From contig CAZGAO010000011.1 of NCBI GenBank assembly GCA_964523795.1, forward strand, positions 15,149 to 79,148: a DNA stretch of 64,000 nt, in the 5' to 3' direction. The notes under the pieces were generated by a model. That model searched no databases and was not told where the DNA came from. It was given only the letters and a program-made list of their open reading frames with translations. Shown here one piece after another: positions 51,387 to 60,200 of this stretch. Within the stretch, counting starts at the first letter, position 1, and the number at the start of each line of letters is the position of its first letter. Source of the DNA: SABY01 sp964523795 (GTDB lineage: Bacteria; Bacteroidota; Bacteroidia; Bacteroidales; 4484-276). The position numbers were made by a program, and so were the translations under genes.

Positions 51387-53753
51387 ATGCAACGAATTTT
51401 TATTACAGTTTTCATATTTCTCCTTATTTTCCTGGTGGCAGCCTGCCAATTAGATAAGCCAGGTCTAACCGAAAACCCCCGCCAAAAAATCAACTTTGGC
51501 CAAAACTGGGAATTTAAAAAAACCGCCGATGATGGAATTTTTACCGCCTGGGAAAAAGCTACACTTCCCCATGCCGTAAATATAGAGCCGCTGCTTATCG
51601 AAAAGCAGTGGCAGGGCGAAGCCGTTTATCGCAAGGATTTTGAAGTTCCTGATTATAAAAACAAAAAGACCTTCCTGTATTTTGAGGGAGTGATGCACGA
51701 AGCTGAGGTGGCGGTGAATGGCCAAAAAGCTACACATCACATCGGGGGATATCTGCCTTTTACCGTGGATATTACCAATTTCCTTAAAAAAGGAACTAAC
51801 GCCGTTGAGGTAAAAACCAATAACCTCGATAACTTGCAAATTCCACCGGGAAAAACCCTGGAAACTTTAGACTTTAATTTTTATGGCGGTATTTACCGGA
51901 ATGTTTATTTGGTCACCACCAGCAAATTGTATATCACCGATCCGGTGGCGGCCAACACCCCCAACGGTGGTGGCGTGCTGGTGCATTTGGATAAGATCAG
52001 CGAAAGCCAGGCCCATGGCATTTTGAAAGTTCAGGTGCAAAATGATTTTGAAGAAGCGAGAAGCGTTTTTCTTGAAGCTGTGTTTACATTTGATGATGCC
52101 ATTATTAAAACAATAAAATCGGATGCTTATGAAATTGATCCCGGCCAAAATCAGGAAATAATTACAAACTTAACCATAGAAAATCCAAACTTATGGTCGC
52201 CCGAAAATCCGCAGCTCTACGATTTGCAAATCCAGGTTTTTGCTGATGATGAATTATTGGATATTAAAGAAGGAAAAATTGGAATCAGAAAAATTGAATT
52301 GAGCGAAGACGGATTTTTCCTGAATGATGAAAAACGATATTTGCGCGGCACCAACCGTCACCAGGAATATCCCTACATCGGCTATGCGCTTTCGGATGAG
52401 GCGCAGTGGCGCGATGCGGTGAAGATTAAAAATGCCGGTTTCGACTTTGTGCGGCTGTCGCACTATCCCCACGCCGAGGCTTTTATGGATGCCTGCGATG
52501 CGCTGGGCTTGCTGACCATGAATTGCATCCCCGGCTGGCAATATTTCGGGGATTCTGTTTTTGTCGAAAACGCTTATCAGGATTGCTGCGATCTGATTCG
52601 CCGCGACCGCAATCATCCTTCGGTAGTTTTTTGGGAGCTTTCGCTTAATGAATCTGAGATGACGGACGAATACATGGAAACCGTAAACACCATCCTGGAT
52701 GAGGAATTGCCGTACAAAAACATTTACTCCGCAGCCTGGATCGACCACCCTTCCTACGACCTCTTTATTCCTGCGCGGCAGCATGGTAAACCTCCGGATT
52801 ATTGGAACTTTTATAAAAAAGGAAAACGGCCGGTTTTGATAGCTGAATATGGCGACTGGGAATATTACGCACAAAATGCAGGTTTTAATCAAACGCAATT
52901 TGCAGATCTAAAAACTGAAGAACGCACCAGCCGCCAGCTACGCGAAGATGGCGAAATACGTTTGCAGCAGCAAGCCCTCAATTTTCAGGAAGCCAAAGAC
53001 TCGAACCTCAAAGGCAGCGGAACCATCGGCGATGCCAACTGGCTGATGTTCGATTACAATCGCGGTTACAGCCCCGACCTCGAAGCTTCGGGCATTAGCT
53101 CTATTTTTAGGATTCCCAAATTTGCTTATTACTTTTATCAAAGTCAGCAAGTGCCACAGCTTTTGCCTATCCCAAAAATCAAATCGGGGCCGATGGTGAA
53201 AATTGCCAATTATTGGACGGCTGATTCGCCTTTGCAGATAAAGGTTTATGGCAATTGCGAGGAAGTGGAATTAATGCTAAACGGGAAGCCGCTTGAAAAG
53301 CAAAAGCCCACGCGCGAGGATTATTCTTCACATCTGGATTTCCCACCTTATGTTTTCAATATTGAGAAATTTGAACCCTGCATATTGGTCGCCCGTGGTT
53401 TTATCGATGGGGAAGCTGTGGTTGCCGACAGTGTTAGAACTCCCGGCCAGGCCGTCGCTCTGCGCCTTGAAGTCGATCTTTCCGAAATCCCTATAAATCC
53501 CAAATTTCAGGATGTGGTTTTTGTGCATGCCAGCATCGTGGACGGAAATGGGACTTTAATTCCGGATGCGAATGATTTTGTTGAATTTGTTTTGGATGGC
53601 GATGCTGAATTTATCGGCGATAATCCGGCGCAAGCCAAAGCGGGAATTGCAACTATTCTGCTACAAACCCATGGTTTGGAAAAACCCATTGTGGTAAAGG
53701 CTTCCGCCGGGGATTTGAAGGCGGATGAAATTATAATTGATAAATCTAAATAG
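51387..53753 (+). CDS. GH2 beta-galactosidase-like lipoprotein
   Basis: A 788-residue family GH2 enzyme, probably a periplasmic or outer-membrane beta-galactosidase that finishes galactan oligomers. It has a lipobox (VAACQLD, Cys20), a sugar-binding and an immunoglobulin-like domain, and the TIM barrel with LRGTNRHQEYPYIG, acid/base Glu in WELSLNESEM and nucleophile in LIAEYGDWEY. A C-terminal Ig-like piece (VFVHASIVDGNGTLIPDAND) follows. It is the third gene of the galactan operon. No SusCD pair or regulator is adjacent. Confidence 0.92.
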   Translation: MQRIFITVFIFLLIFLVAACQLDKPGLTENPRQKINFGQNWEFKKTADDGIFTAWEKATLPHAVNIEPLLIEKQWQGEAVYRKDFEVPDYKNKKTFLYFEGVMHEAEVAVNGQKATHHIGGYLPFTVDITNFLKKGTNAVEVKTNNLDNLQIPPGKTLETLDFNFYGGIYRNVYLVTTSKLYITDPVAANTPNGGGVLVHLDKISESQAHGILKVQVQNDFEEARSVFLEAVFTFDDAIIKTIKSDAYEIDPGQNQEIITNLTIENPNLWSPENPQLYDLQIQVFADDELLDIKEGKIGIRKIELSEDGFFLNDEKRYLRGTNRHQEYPYIGYALSDEAQWRDAVKIKNAGFDFVRLSHYPHAEAFMDACDALGLLTMNCIPGWQYFGDSVFVENAYQDCCDLIRRDRNHPSVVFWELSLNESEMTDEYMETVNTILDEELPYKNIYSAAWIDHPSYDLFIPARQHGKPPDYWNFYKKGKRPVLIAEYGDWEYYAQNAGFNQTQFADLKTEERTSRQLREDGEIRLQQQALNFQEAKDSNLKGSGTIGDANWLMFDYNRGYSPDLEASGISSIFRIPKFAYYFYQSQQVPQLLPIPKIKSGPMVKIANYWTADSPLQIKVYGNCEEVELMLNGKPLEKQKPTREDYSSHLDFPPYVFNIEKFEPCILVARGFIDGEAVVADSVRTPGQAVALRLEVDLSEIPINPKFQDVVFVHASIVDGNGTLIPDANDFVEFVLDGDAEFIGDNPAQAKAGIATILLQTHGLEKPIVVKASAGDLKADEIIIDKSK

Positions 53754-53766
53754 CGTGTTTGTTGGT

Positions 53767-53790
53767 AGAGACGCGATGCATCGCGTCTCT
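53767..53790. repeat. AGACGCGATGCATCGCGTCT palindrome, copy 2
   Basis: A perfect 24-bp palindrome whose core equals the palindrome at 36628-36647. It begins 14 bp after the GH2 stop. Confidence 0.72.
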
Positions 53791-53975
53791 TATCCGAATC
53801 CAATTTTTTTTTGATATCAGATGTCAGGTGTACGATATCAGATTTTGGATGTGGGCGAAAAATCCAAGATCATACTTCGAAAAATTGGAGCAGGCTATCT
53901 GAAATATTATACAAAATAGATACCTTATCCTCCGCAATAAAACCTTCATAGAAAATCCAAGCCCAACGAACAAAT

Positions 53976-54014
53976 CAAGCTTACCTTATTATTTATCAAT
54001 AAGGTAAGCTTGAT
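53976..54014. repeat. AAGCTTACC hairpin
   Basis: TCAAGCTTACCTTAT and ATAAGGTAAGCTTGA form a perfect 15-bp stem with a 9-nt loop. It lies between the galactan operon and the next gene. It has no clear T-run. Confidence 0.65.
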
Positions 54015-54086
54015 ATTCATGTTGGGAATTATTTTTCTATTAAGTTAAAAAAAATGAAAAAGGAGGTTGTTTTTGCTACGAATTTT

Positions 54087-54165
54087 GTCACCCCGTGAAT
54101 TACTTTCGGCAGAGGTGCGTACTTTAAAATTTTACGTTTTGCCCAGGCAGGATTCACGGGGTAAC
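54087..54165. repeat. CACCCCGTGAAT inverted repeat, element 1
   Basis: GTCACCCCGTGAATT at the left faces GATTCACGGGGTAAC at the right; 79 bp in all. An 80-bp element with the same arms lies at 55995-56074. The middle differs. The two bracket the two genes between. Confidence 0.75.
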
Positions 54166-54222
54166 TTTTCTTTTCAATACTAAATTCTATTACTACTTTT
54201 ACCCCATCAAAAAAATAAAAAT

Positions 54223-54732
54223 ATGACAAAAGCACTTTTTATAGAAAAACAACGCTTCAGACAGAAATGGCTAATGGCAATTATTGTGATAACCCTCGGC
54301 ATCGCCGTGTGGGGCTTTGTCCAACAAATTATCATGGGCATCCCTTTTGGTAATAATCCCGCCCCCGATGGTGTTTTGATTTTGTTGCTGCTCTTGCCTT
54401 TCTTGCTTTTTGGATTGTTTTTTTCGCTTTGCCTCCATACCCGAATCGACAAGCATGGCATCACCTACCGTTTTGCCCCCGTGCATCGCAAGGATCGGCT
54501 TATCAAATGGGATTCCATTAAGCAGGTGGAAGTGAGAAAATACAAACCCATTGTCGAATATGGCGGTTGGGGTTTCAGGGTGGGGAAAAATGGCCTGGCC
54601 TACAATACAGGCGGAAATATGGGTTTGCAGCTCGTGCTGAAAGACGGTAAAAAAATACTGATTGGTACCCAAAAAGCGGATGCCATGCAAAAAACGCTGG
54701 AGAAGCTGGAAGTAGATCGCTTGTTGAATTAA
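54223..54732 (+). CDS. Membrane protein with PH-like domain, unknown function
   Basis: A 169-residue protein. Two hydrophobic helices near the N-terminus (WLMAIIVITLGIAVWGFV and LILLLLLPFLLFGLFFSLCL) are followed by strands that read like a bacterial PH domain (TRIDKHGITYRFAPVHR, IKWDSIKQVEVRKYKPIVEY, GWGFRVGKNGLAYNTGGN, GLQLVLKDGKKILIGTQK). It resembles the DUF6141-type family. It is followed 107 bp later by an acyl-CoA dehydrogenase, so co-transcription is possible. No function is assigned. Confidence 0.75.
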   Translation: MTKALFIEKQRFRQKWLMAIIVITLGIAVWGFVQQIIMGIPFGNNPAPDGVLILLLLLPFLLFGLFFSLCLHTRIDKHGITYRFAPVHRKDRLIKWDSIKQVEVRKYKPIVEYGGWGFRVGKNGLAYNTGGNMGLQLVLKDGKKILIGTQKADAMQKTLEKLEVDRLLN

Positions 54733-54839
54733 GAAAATTTAAGAGGCTGCTATCATGGCCAAGCGGCAATTTCGGATATTTTTGTGAATTGTACTTTTCT
54801 GGTATTAATCCAATTTTATATCATTAAAAAAATAAAATA

Positions 54840-55982
54840 ATGAATTTTGAATTGAGTGAAGAGCATCTGATGATTAGGCAGGCAGCCCGCGATTTTGCCA
54901 AAAAGCTGGAAGCCGATGTGATAGAACGAGACACCAAGGCAGCCTTTCCCACCCAACATATCAAAGAACTGACCGAGCTGGGTTTTTTGGGTATGATGAT
55001 CGACCCCAAATATGGTGGTGGTGGCATGGACAGTTTGTCGTACGTGCTTGCCATTGAAGAAATCTCGAAGATAGATTCTTCGGTGGCCGTTATCATGTCG
55101 GTGCATAATTCGCTGGTGAGCTACGGCATCGAAAAATATGCCTCGCAGCAGATGAAGGATAAATACCTGCCGGTGATGGCTACAGGCGAACAAATTGGAG
55201 CCTTTCTGCTTTCGGAGCCGGAGGCAGGTTCGGATGCTACCTCGCAAAAAACGCTGGCCGAAGACAAGGGCGATCATTACCTGCTGAATGGAACAAAAAA
55301 CTGGATTACTAACGCCAATTGCGGCTCGATATACATCGTGATAGCCCAAACGCATCCCGAAAAGAAACACCATGGCATCAATGCGCTTATCGTGGATGCC
55401 AACTTGCCTGGTATTTCGCTGGGACCCCACGAAGATAAAATGGGCATGCGCAGCAGCGACACCCATTCGGTGATGTTTACCGATGTAAAAGTACCCAAAG
55501 AAAATCGCATTGGCGAGGATGGCTTTGGTTTTACCTTTGCTATGAAAGCCCTGGAGGCCGGACGTATCGGCATTGCCGCACAAGCCCTGGGCATTGCCGC
55601 CGGGGCTTACGAGCGAGCTTTACAATACTCTAAAGAGCGCAAGGCCTTTGGTAAACTGATCTCGAAACACCAGTCCATTGCCTTCAAGCTGGCTGATATG
55701 GCTGTAAAAATCGAAAACGCCCGCAACCTCGTTCACAAGGCATCCTGGCTAAAAGATAACAACAAGGATTACTCGCTCATCGGCTCGATGGCCAAGCTCT
55801 ATGCCGCTGATATTGCCATGGAAGTAAGCACCGAAGCAGTGCAGATTCATGGTGGCTACGGCTACGTTAAAGAATACCACGTAGAGCGTCTGATGCGTGA
55901 GGCCAAGCTCACCCAAATATATGAGGGCACCTCCGAAATACAAAAAATTGTGATTTCCCGGAAAATTCTGAGAGATTCTTAA
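54840..55982 (+). CDS. Acyl-CoA dehydrogenase (short-chain type)
   Basis: A 380-residue FAD enzyme for the first step of fatty acid or butyryl-CoA oxidation. The family marks are FLLSEPEAGSDATSQKTLAE, WITNANCGS, VHGGYGYVKEYHVERLMREA and the catalytic base in QIYEGTSEIQ. It has no electron-transfer flavoprotein genes beside it. It is followed by a hairpin element (55995). Length is normal. Confidence 0.93.
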   Translation: MNFELSEEHLMIRQAARDFAKKLEADVIERDTKAAFPTQHIKELTELGFLGMMIDPKYGGGGMDSLSYVLAIEEISKIDSSVAVIMSVHNSLVSYGIEKYASQQMKDKYLPVMATGEQIGAFLLSEPEAGSDATSQKTLAEDKGDHYLLNGTKNWITNANCGSIYIVIAQTHPEKKHHGINALIVDANLPGISLGPHEDKMGMRSSDTHSVMFTDVKVPKENRIGEDGFGFTFAMKALEAGRIGIAAQALGIAAGAYERALQYSKERKAFGKLISKHQSIAFKLADMAVKIENARNLVHKASWLKDNNKDYSLIGSMAKLYAADIAMEVSTEAVQIHGGYGYVKEYHVERLMREAKLTQIYEGTSEIQKIVISRKILRDS

Positions 55983-55994
55983 GCTGGCGATTCA

Positions 55995-56074
55995 GTCACC
56001 CCGTGAATTGCTTTTGCCATTGTTACAATTTTCAAAATTTAGTGCCACTGTTTAGGTTCGATTCACGGGGTGAC
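55995..56074. repeat. CACCCCGTGAAT inverted repeat, element 2
   Basis: GTCACCCCGTGAATT and GATTCACGGGGTGAC, 80 bp overall, followed by TTTCTTCTTTTT. It starts 13 bp after the acyl-CoA dehydrogenase and may act as a terminator. Its partner is at 54087. Confidence 0.75.
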
Positions 56075-56284
56075 TTTCTTCTTTTTGGGTAAATCTGTCT
56101 GGTTATCTTTTGCAAAAGTTATCTGTTTTTCTATTTGTAGCATGCTGGTTTTGAGAGTAAACCAGACAGGGTACGCCCATCACCCCGCAAATTCTTTCCC
56201 GGAGGCAAATACAGATTTGTTTATGGAGGCATAATTTGCAATTAATTTTTTTTAGTCTAAAAATTCAAAACCATTGGCTATCCA

Positions 56285-56702
56285 TAATTAGGGGCTGCTG
56301 AGAAATTCGTAACAAATTGTTATTTATTCCATTACATAAATAATGCTGTGTTTAAATGCACGGTTTTCTTTTCGGTTATTCAAAAAACCTTGCACTTAAT
56401 ATTACGGTGCGCCCGCCTGAATGTGTTACGCGGGCAGGCTGCACCTTTGTGCCTTGCTAACCATTAACTACAAATATTATCGGTGCGCCCGCCTGAATGC
56501 ATTACGCGGGCAGGCTGCACCTTATAACCATGCTTGGCAAATACTGAATTTAAAGCGGCAGAGCCGCGTAATATGCCGCCCATAGGGCGAGCATGCTCGA
56601 TTTACAATCGGCATTTGTAGTAGTAAAAAGATGCGCGGATACCGTAAGGTGCAGAGCACCGAAATATTAGATTTCTTAGTTTTTCAGCAGACCCTAATTA
56701 AA
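56285..56702. repeat. Dispersed MITE-like element, copy C
   Basis: The longest copy, about 418 bp. Left end TAATTAGGGGCTGCTGAGAAA and right end TTTTTCAGCAGACCCTAATTA are imperfect inverted repeats. It contains the GCGGCAGAGCCGC hairpin and two GGTGCGCCCGCCTGAATG-type blocks. A short 61-codon ORF (56631-56816) crosses its end and is spurious. Between 56703 and 56937 a frame reads HAKELHAIALKAVEDLLLIA and, after a stop, FDNLIIKELYPISLEGY: a decayed piece of an unknown gene. Confidence 0.8.
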
Positions 56703-56937
56703 TTTTACTTTAGGGGATTGAATTGGAATAATTGTGTATTTATTCCTAATCACGCCAAAGAACTCCACGCAATCGCCCTGAAAGCTGTGGAAGACCTCTT
56801 GCTAATTGCCACTTGAAACACCCCCGAAAGTAAAGCCGAATTTGATAACTTAATTATAAAGGAACTTTATCCAATATCGTTAGAAGGATATTGAAGTGTC
56901 AGGAAAAATGCCAATAGTCTTTCACATCTGCACATCT

Positions 56938-57033
56938 CATACTAAAACATAAAAGCCCGCCTTTTATCCGGCAAGCCTTGCTAATTTTGTAGCTGAAAGA
57001 ATATCAATATCATCAAAAAAAAATAAGATAGCT
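56938..57033 (+). repeat. Diverged duplicate of the upstream region of the terminal ilvA-like gene
   Basis: CATACTAAAACATA, AAGCCCG and TTTATCCGGCAAGCC occur here and at 63862-63910 with few changes. The -7 box is kept as TAATTTTG here and TACCTTTG there. The likeness goes on into the coding parts at 57034 and 63934. Confidence 0.75.
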
Positions 57034-57483
57034 ATGTCATACTCTGCCAATAACAATCCTTTGCCTCAATTCTGCGATATCGTAACTGCGCAATCCGTGC
57101 TGAAAAATATAGTGAAGTTTACGCCCCTTGAACGCAGCAAATCCTTTTCGGCTATGTCGGGAGCAGAGGTTTATCTGAAACTGGAAAATTTTCAAACCAC
57201 CGGCTCTTTCAAAGTAAGGGGAGCTTATTACAAAAAGAAATACATGAAAAAGGTGGATGCGTATCTGAAGGAGCATGATGATAAAATGATTTTCATATAC
57301 GGCGAATACAATTCCTGGTCATCCACGGCTTATGAGCCAGGCAAAGGAGTAAGCAAGGCATTGAAAATTGTAAAGCCCGGGGGTTCGCACACCACCCGCA
57401 TCAACAACTTGCCCGAGACGCAACGCCAGCAGGTGCTGGATTCGCTGGAAAGGTGGCTGAATGTCAAGATTGAAAGGGAATGA
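57034..57483 (+). pseudogene. Chimera of a threonine ammonia-lyase N-terminus and an S37-type peptidase C-terminus
   Basis: The 149-codon frame begins NNPLPQFCDIVTAQSVLKNI and goes on FTPLERSKSFS, YLKLENFQTTGSFKVRGAYY: the first 65 or so residues of a PLP-dependent threonine ammonia-lyase, including the SFKVRGA lysine. It then switches to MIFIYGEYNSWSSTAY, ALKIVKPGGSHTTRI and LERWLNVKIE, which look like the C-terminus of a PS-10/S37 tripeptidyl aminopeptidase. The joint lies near codon 70. Neither enzyme can be functional. The first part repeats at 63934. Confidence 0.75.
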
Positions 57484-57715
57484 GGGACTGTTCTATTTTT
57501 CAACGTTTCTATCCCGTAGCTACGAGAATGAAAAGTTAAGCCCTGCCTCCGATTTTCGATCAAGCGAAGGTCATGGAATTCTCAAAAGAAAACGCACCTT
57601 AATTCTATATCGAAAAATAATATTTTTGGATAGCGTTGATCTTTTTGTGCATTTTCACAATATCAGATAAACCTTTGTACTTTTGTCCGAACATAATTTA
57701 AGAGATTACATTGAT

Positions 57716-58552
57716 ATGTCCAAATTCTTTAATAAACCATATCCTTTCAACAACGATCTGAAACACAATACGAAGGTTATTTTTTTTCTGAGTGTTGGCG
57801 TTTTTGTGTTTCTCTTTTTGTTTCAGCCACTACAAATCGATGATTTAGAAACCAGAGACAAATACTTCTTGGTGATTGGTTTGGGTGTTATTACTTTTTT
57901 GTCTTTAAGTTTAAACTTGCTTATTCTCCCAAGTCTTTTTCCGAAAATTCTGAATGGCTCATCCTGGAATATTAAAAAAGAAATATTTTGGGATTTGTGG
58001 ATATTGTTCACGATTTCGGTAGGATATTATCTTTATTACAAAGCATTGGACATCATGGTTTTTGGTTTTGAGATAATCATAAAACTAATTCTTATAGCCA
58101 TTATTCCAACCTTGATTTTGATTACCCTTAACAGACATCGGCTTCTTCGATTTCATTTAAAAATGGCCAATGCCCTTAATACCAAGCTACAGGAAAACAA
58201 ATCCATCGATGAAAAGTTGGTACATTTTATTTCTGATTACCAAAAGGACAACCTTTCACTTCGGGTTAACCTCATCCTATTTATCCGCTCAGCCAATAAT
58301 TACATCGAAATTTTTTGGAAAGAGGGTTCCGAAATTAAAAATCAACTGGTGAGATGTAGTTTAACCAAAGCCGAAGATTTATTGATCGATTATAAGTTTA
58401 TTTTTAAATGCCATCGATCCTATCTGGCAAATAGTAAACACATCGATAAAATCGAAGGCAGTTCACAAGGGTATCGTTTGTATTTCGAGAATGTGGATTT
58501 TCACGTTCCGGTATCCAAAAACTATGTGCATAAACTCCAGGAGTTGATCTAA
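57716..58552 (+). CDS. LytTR-family DNA-binding membrane protein
   Basis: A 278-residue protein from ATG 57716; a TTG 11 codons earlier is unlikely. Four hydrophobic helices fill residues 20-145 (VIFFLSVGVFVFLFLFQPL, YFLVIGLGVITFLSLSLNLL, LWILFTISVGYYLYY, IIIKLILIAIIPTLILITL). The C-terminal 95 residues are a LytTR DNA-binding domain (VNLILFIRSANNYIEIFW, FKCHRSYLANSKHIDKIEG, VSKNYVHKLQELI). Membrane-LytTR proteins of this kind are one-component regulators in Bacteroidota. No target is evident. Confidence 0.88.
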   Translation: MSKFFNKPYPFNNDLKHNTKVIFFLSVGVFVFLFLFQPLQIDDLETRDKYFLVIGLGVITFLSLSLNLLILPSLFPKILNGSSWNIKKEIFWDLWILFTISVGYYLYYKALDIMVFGFEIIIKLILIAIIPTLILITLNRHRLLRFHLKMANALNTKLQENKSIDEKLVHFISDYQKDNLSLRVNLILFIRSANNYIEIFWKEGSEIKNQLVRCSLTKAEDLLIDYKFIFKCHRSYLANSKHIDKIEGSSQGYRLYFENVDFHVPVSKNYVHKLQELI

Positions 58553-58794
58553 TATTTAACACCAGGTTAGTTTTTTCGCCCCTGTATTTGCGTTTTCCAT
58601 CCCTAAACCCTCCATTTATAACTTTTAGTTTTGTAGCCATCCCTATTATTTTATTAGGCACTCTGCATGATCTAATTTCGCATTTTTATAAAACTATTCA
58701 TTCATTTTTTGCGAAACACCTTTATGTTCCGGTTCTGAATTCTCAAACTTAAAACGGTGCATTGGTTTATTGCAAATATTAAAAACATCATAAA

Positions 58795-59937
58795 ATGAAG
58801 CCATTATTTATTGGAGACCTTAAAGTAAATCTGCCCATCATACAGGGCGGAATGGGAGTAGCTGTTTCTTTATCCGGGCTTGCAAGTGCCGTAGCCAATC
58901 AAGGTGGAATTGGGGTTATCTCGGCGGCAGCCATAGGAATGACGGAGCCTAATTACACCAATAAATTTCATGAAGCCAATAAACGGGCACTTCGGCGCGA
59001 AATACAAAAGGCGCGTACCTTAACAAATGGTGTTTTGGGTGTTAATATTATGATGGCTTTGACAGATCATGAGGAATTGATTAAAGTGGCTGTTGAAGAG
59101 GAGATTGATGTGATATTTGTAGGTGCCGGGCTGCCATTAAAAATACCCCAAATTCTTGCCGATGCGGGCTTGGCCAAGCACAACACCAAGATTATTCCCA
59201 AAGTGTCATCCGCAAAAGCTGCCAATCTGATTTTTAAATATTGGGCTAATAAATACAATTTTGTTCCCGATGCGGTGGTGGTTGAAGGGCCAATGGCTGG
59301 TGGGCATTTAGGTTTTAAAAAAGAAAACCTGGGTGAAAATAGAATTCCATTGCATGTTTTGGTGCAGGAAACCGTAGCAATACTTCGACCTTATGAAATG
59401 GCTTATGGGAAGTCTATTCCGGTTATTGCCGGCGGTGGCATACATTCCGGAAAGGATATGTACCACATTTTAAAGGCCGGTGCAAAAGCTGTGAAGTTGG
59501 GAACCCTTTTTGTAACTACGCATGAATGTGATGCTTCAATCGAATACAAGCAAGCTTACCTAAACGCTTCCAGGGAGGATGTCGTTATTATCGACAGTCC
59601 TGTGGGCTTACCGGGTCGGGTTATTAAAAATGATTTTGTTCGGCAGATAAATAATGGAGAAACCAAGCCCTATAAATGTCCATGGAAATGCCTGTCGTCG
59701 TGCAACTTTAGGGAAGCACCTTATTGCATTGCAAAGGCACTTTACAACTCAGCAACGGGGAATATGGCCGAAGGTTTTGCTTTTGCGGGAACCAACGCAT
59801 ATCTTGCTACAAAAATTAATCATGTATCGGAGGTTTTTGAAGAGTTGGTAAATGCATACAATCACGAACTTCGATTGGCTAAGCTAAGGCTCACAAGGAG
59901 GCTTGCCCCCAGGGTAATGAATAGGATTGCTGTATAA
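58795..59937 (+). CDS. Nitronate monooxygenase / FabK-like flavoprotein
   Basis: A 380-residue FMN TIM-barrel enzyme of the 2-nitropropane dioxygenase family. The start PIIQGGMGVAVSLSGLASAV, GVLGVNIMMALTD, VVEGPMAGGHLGF (His active site) and PVIAGGGIHSGKD are typical. The C-terminal part has a CPWKCLSSCNFREAPYC cluster of four cysteines that could bind a metal or Fe-S; this is an uncommon extension. It could oxidise nitronates or act in lipid metabolism. It stands alone. Confidence 0.85.
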   Translation: MKPLFIGDLKVNLPIIQGGMGVAVSLSGLASAVANQGGIGVISAAAIGMTEPNYTNKFHEANKRALRREIQKARTLTNGVLGVNIMMALTDHEELIKVAVEEEIDVIFVGAGLPLKIPQILADAGLAKHNTKIIPKVSSAKAANLIFKYWANKYNFVPDAVVVEGPMAGGHLGFKKENLGENRIPLHVLVQETVAILRPYEMAYGKSIPVIAGGGIHSGKDMYHILKAGAKAVKLGTLFVTTHECDASIEYKQAYLNASREDVVIIDSPVGLPGRVIKNDFVRQINNGETKPYKCPWKCLSSCNFREAPYCIAKALYNSATGNMAEGFAFAGTNAYLATKINHVSEVFEELVNAYNHELRLAKLRLTRRLAPRVMNRIAV

Positions 59938-59984
59938 AGCAATGAACCTGGTGCTTTTTTGATGATGACATTATGGACACACAC

Positions 59985-60160
59985 TAATTAGGATCTGCTG
60001 AGAAATTCGTAACAACTTGTTATTTATTCTATTACAAAAATAATGTTGTATCTAAATGCACGATTTAAAATCGGCATTTGTAGAAAAAAAATGTACGGAG
60101 GTCGTAAGGTGCAGAGCACCGAAATATTGTCATTTTGAGTTTTTCAGCAAGCCCTAATTA
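59985..60160. repeat. Dispersed MITE-like element, copy D (short form)
   Basis: 176 bp with the ends TAATTAGGATCTGCTGAGAAA and TTTTTCAGCAAGCCCTAATTA. The middle is deleted compared with copies A and C. It starts 48 bp after the nitronate monooxygenase gene. Confidence 0.8.
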
Positions 60161-60200
60161 CTACAAATTACCATCAATTACCATCAATCACCATCAATTC

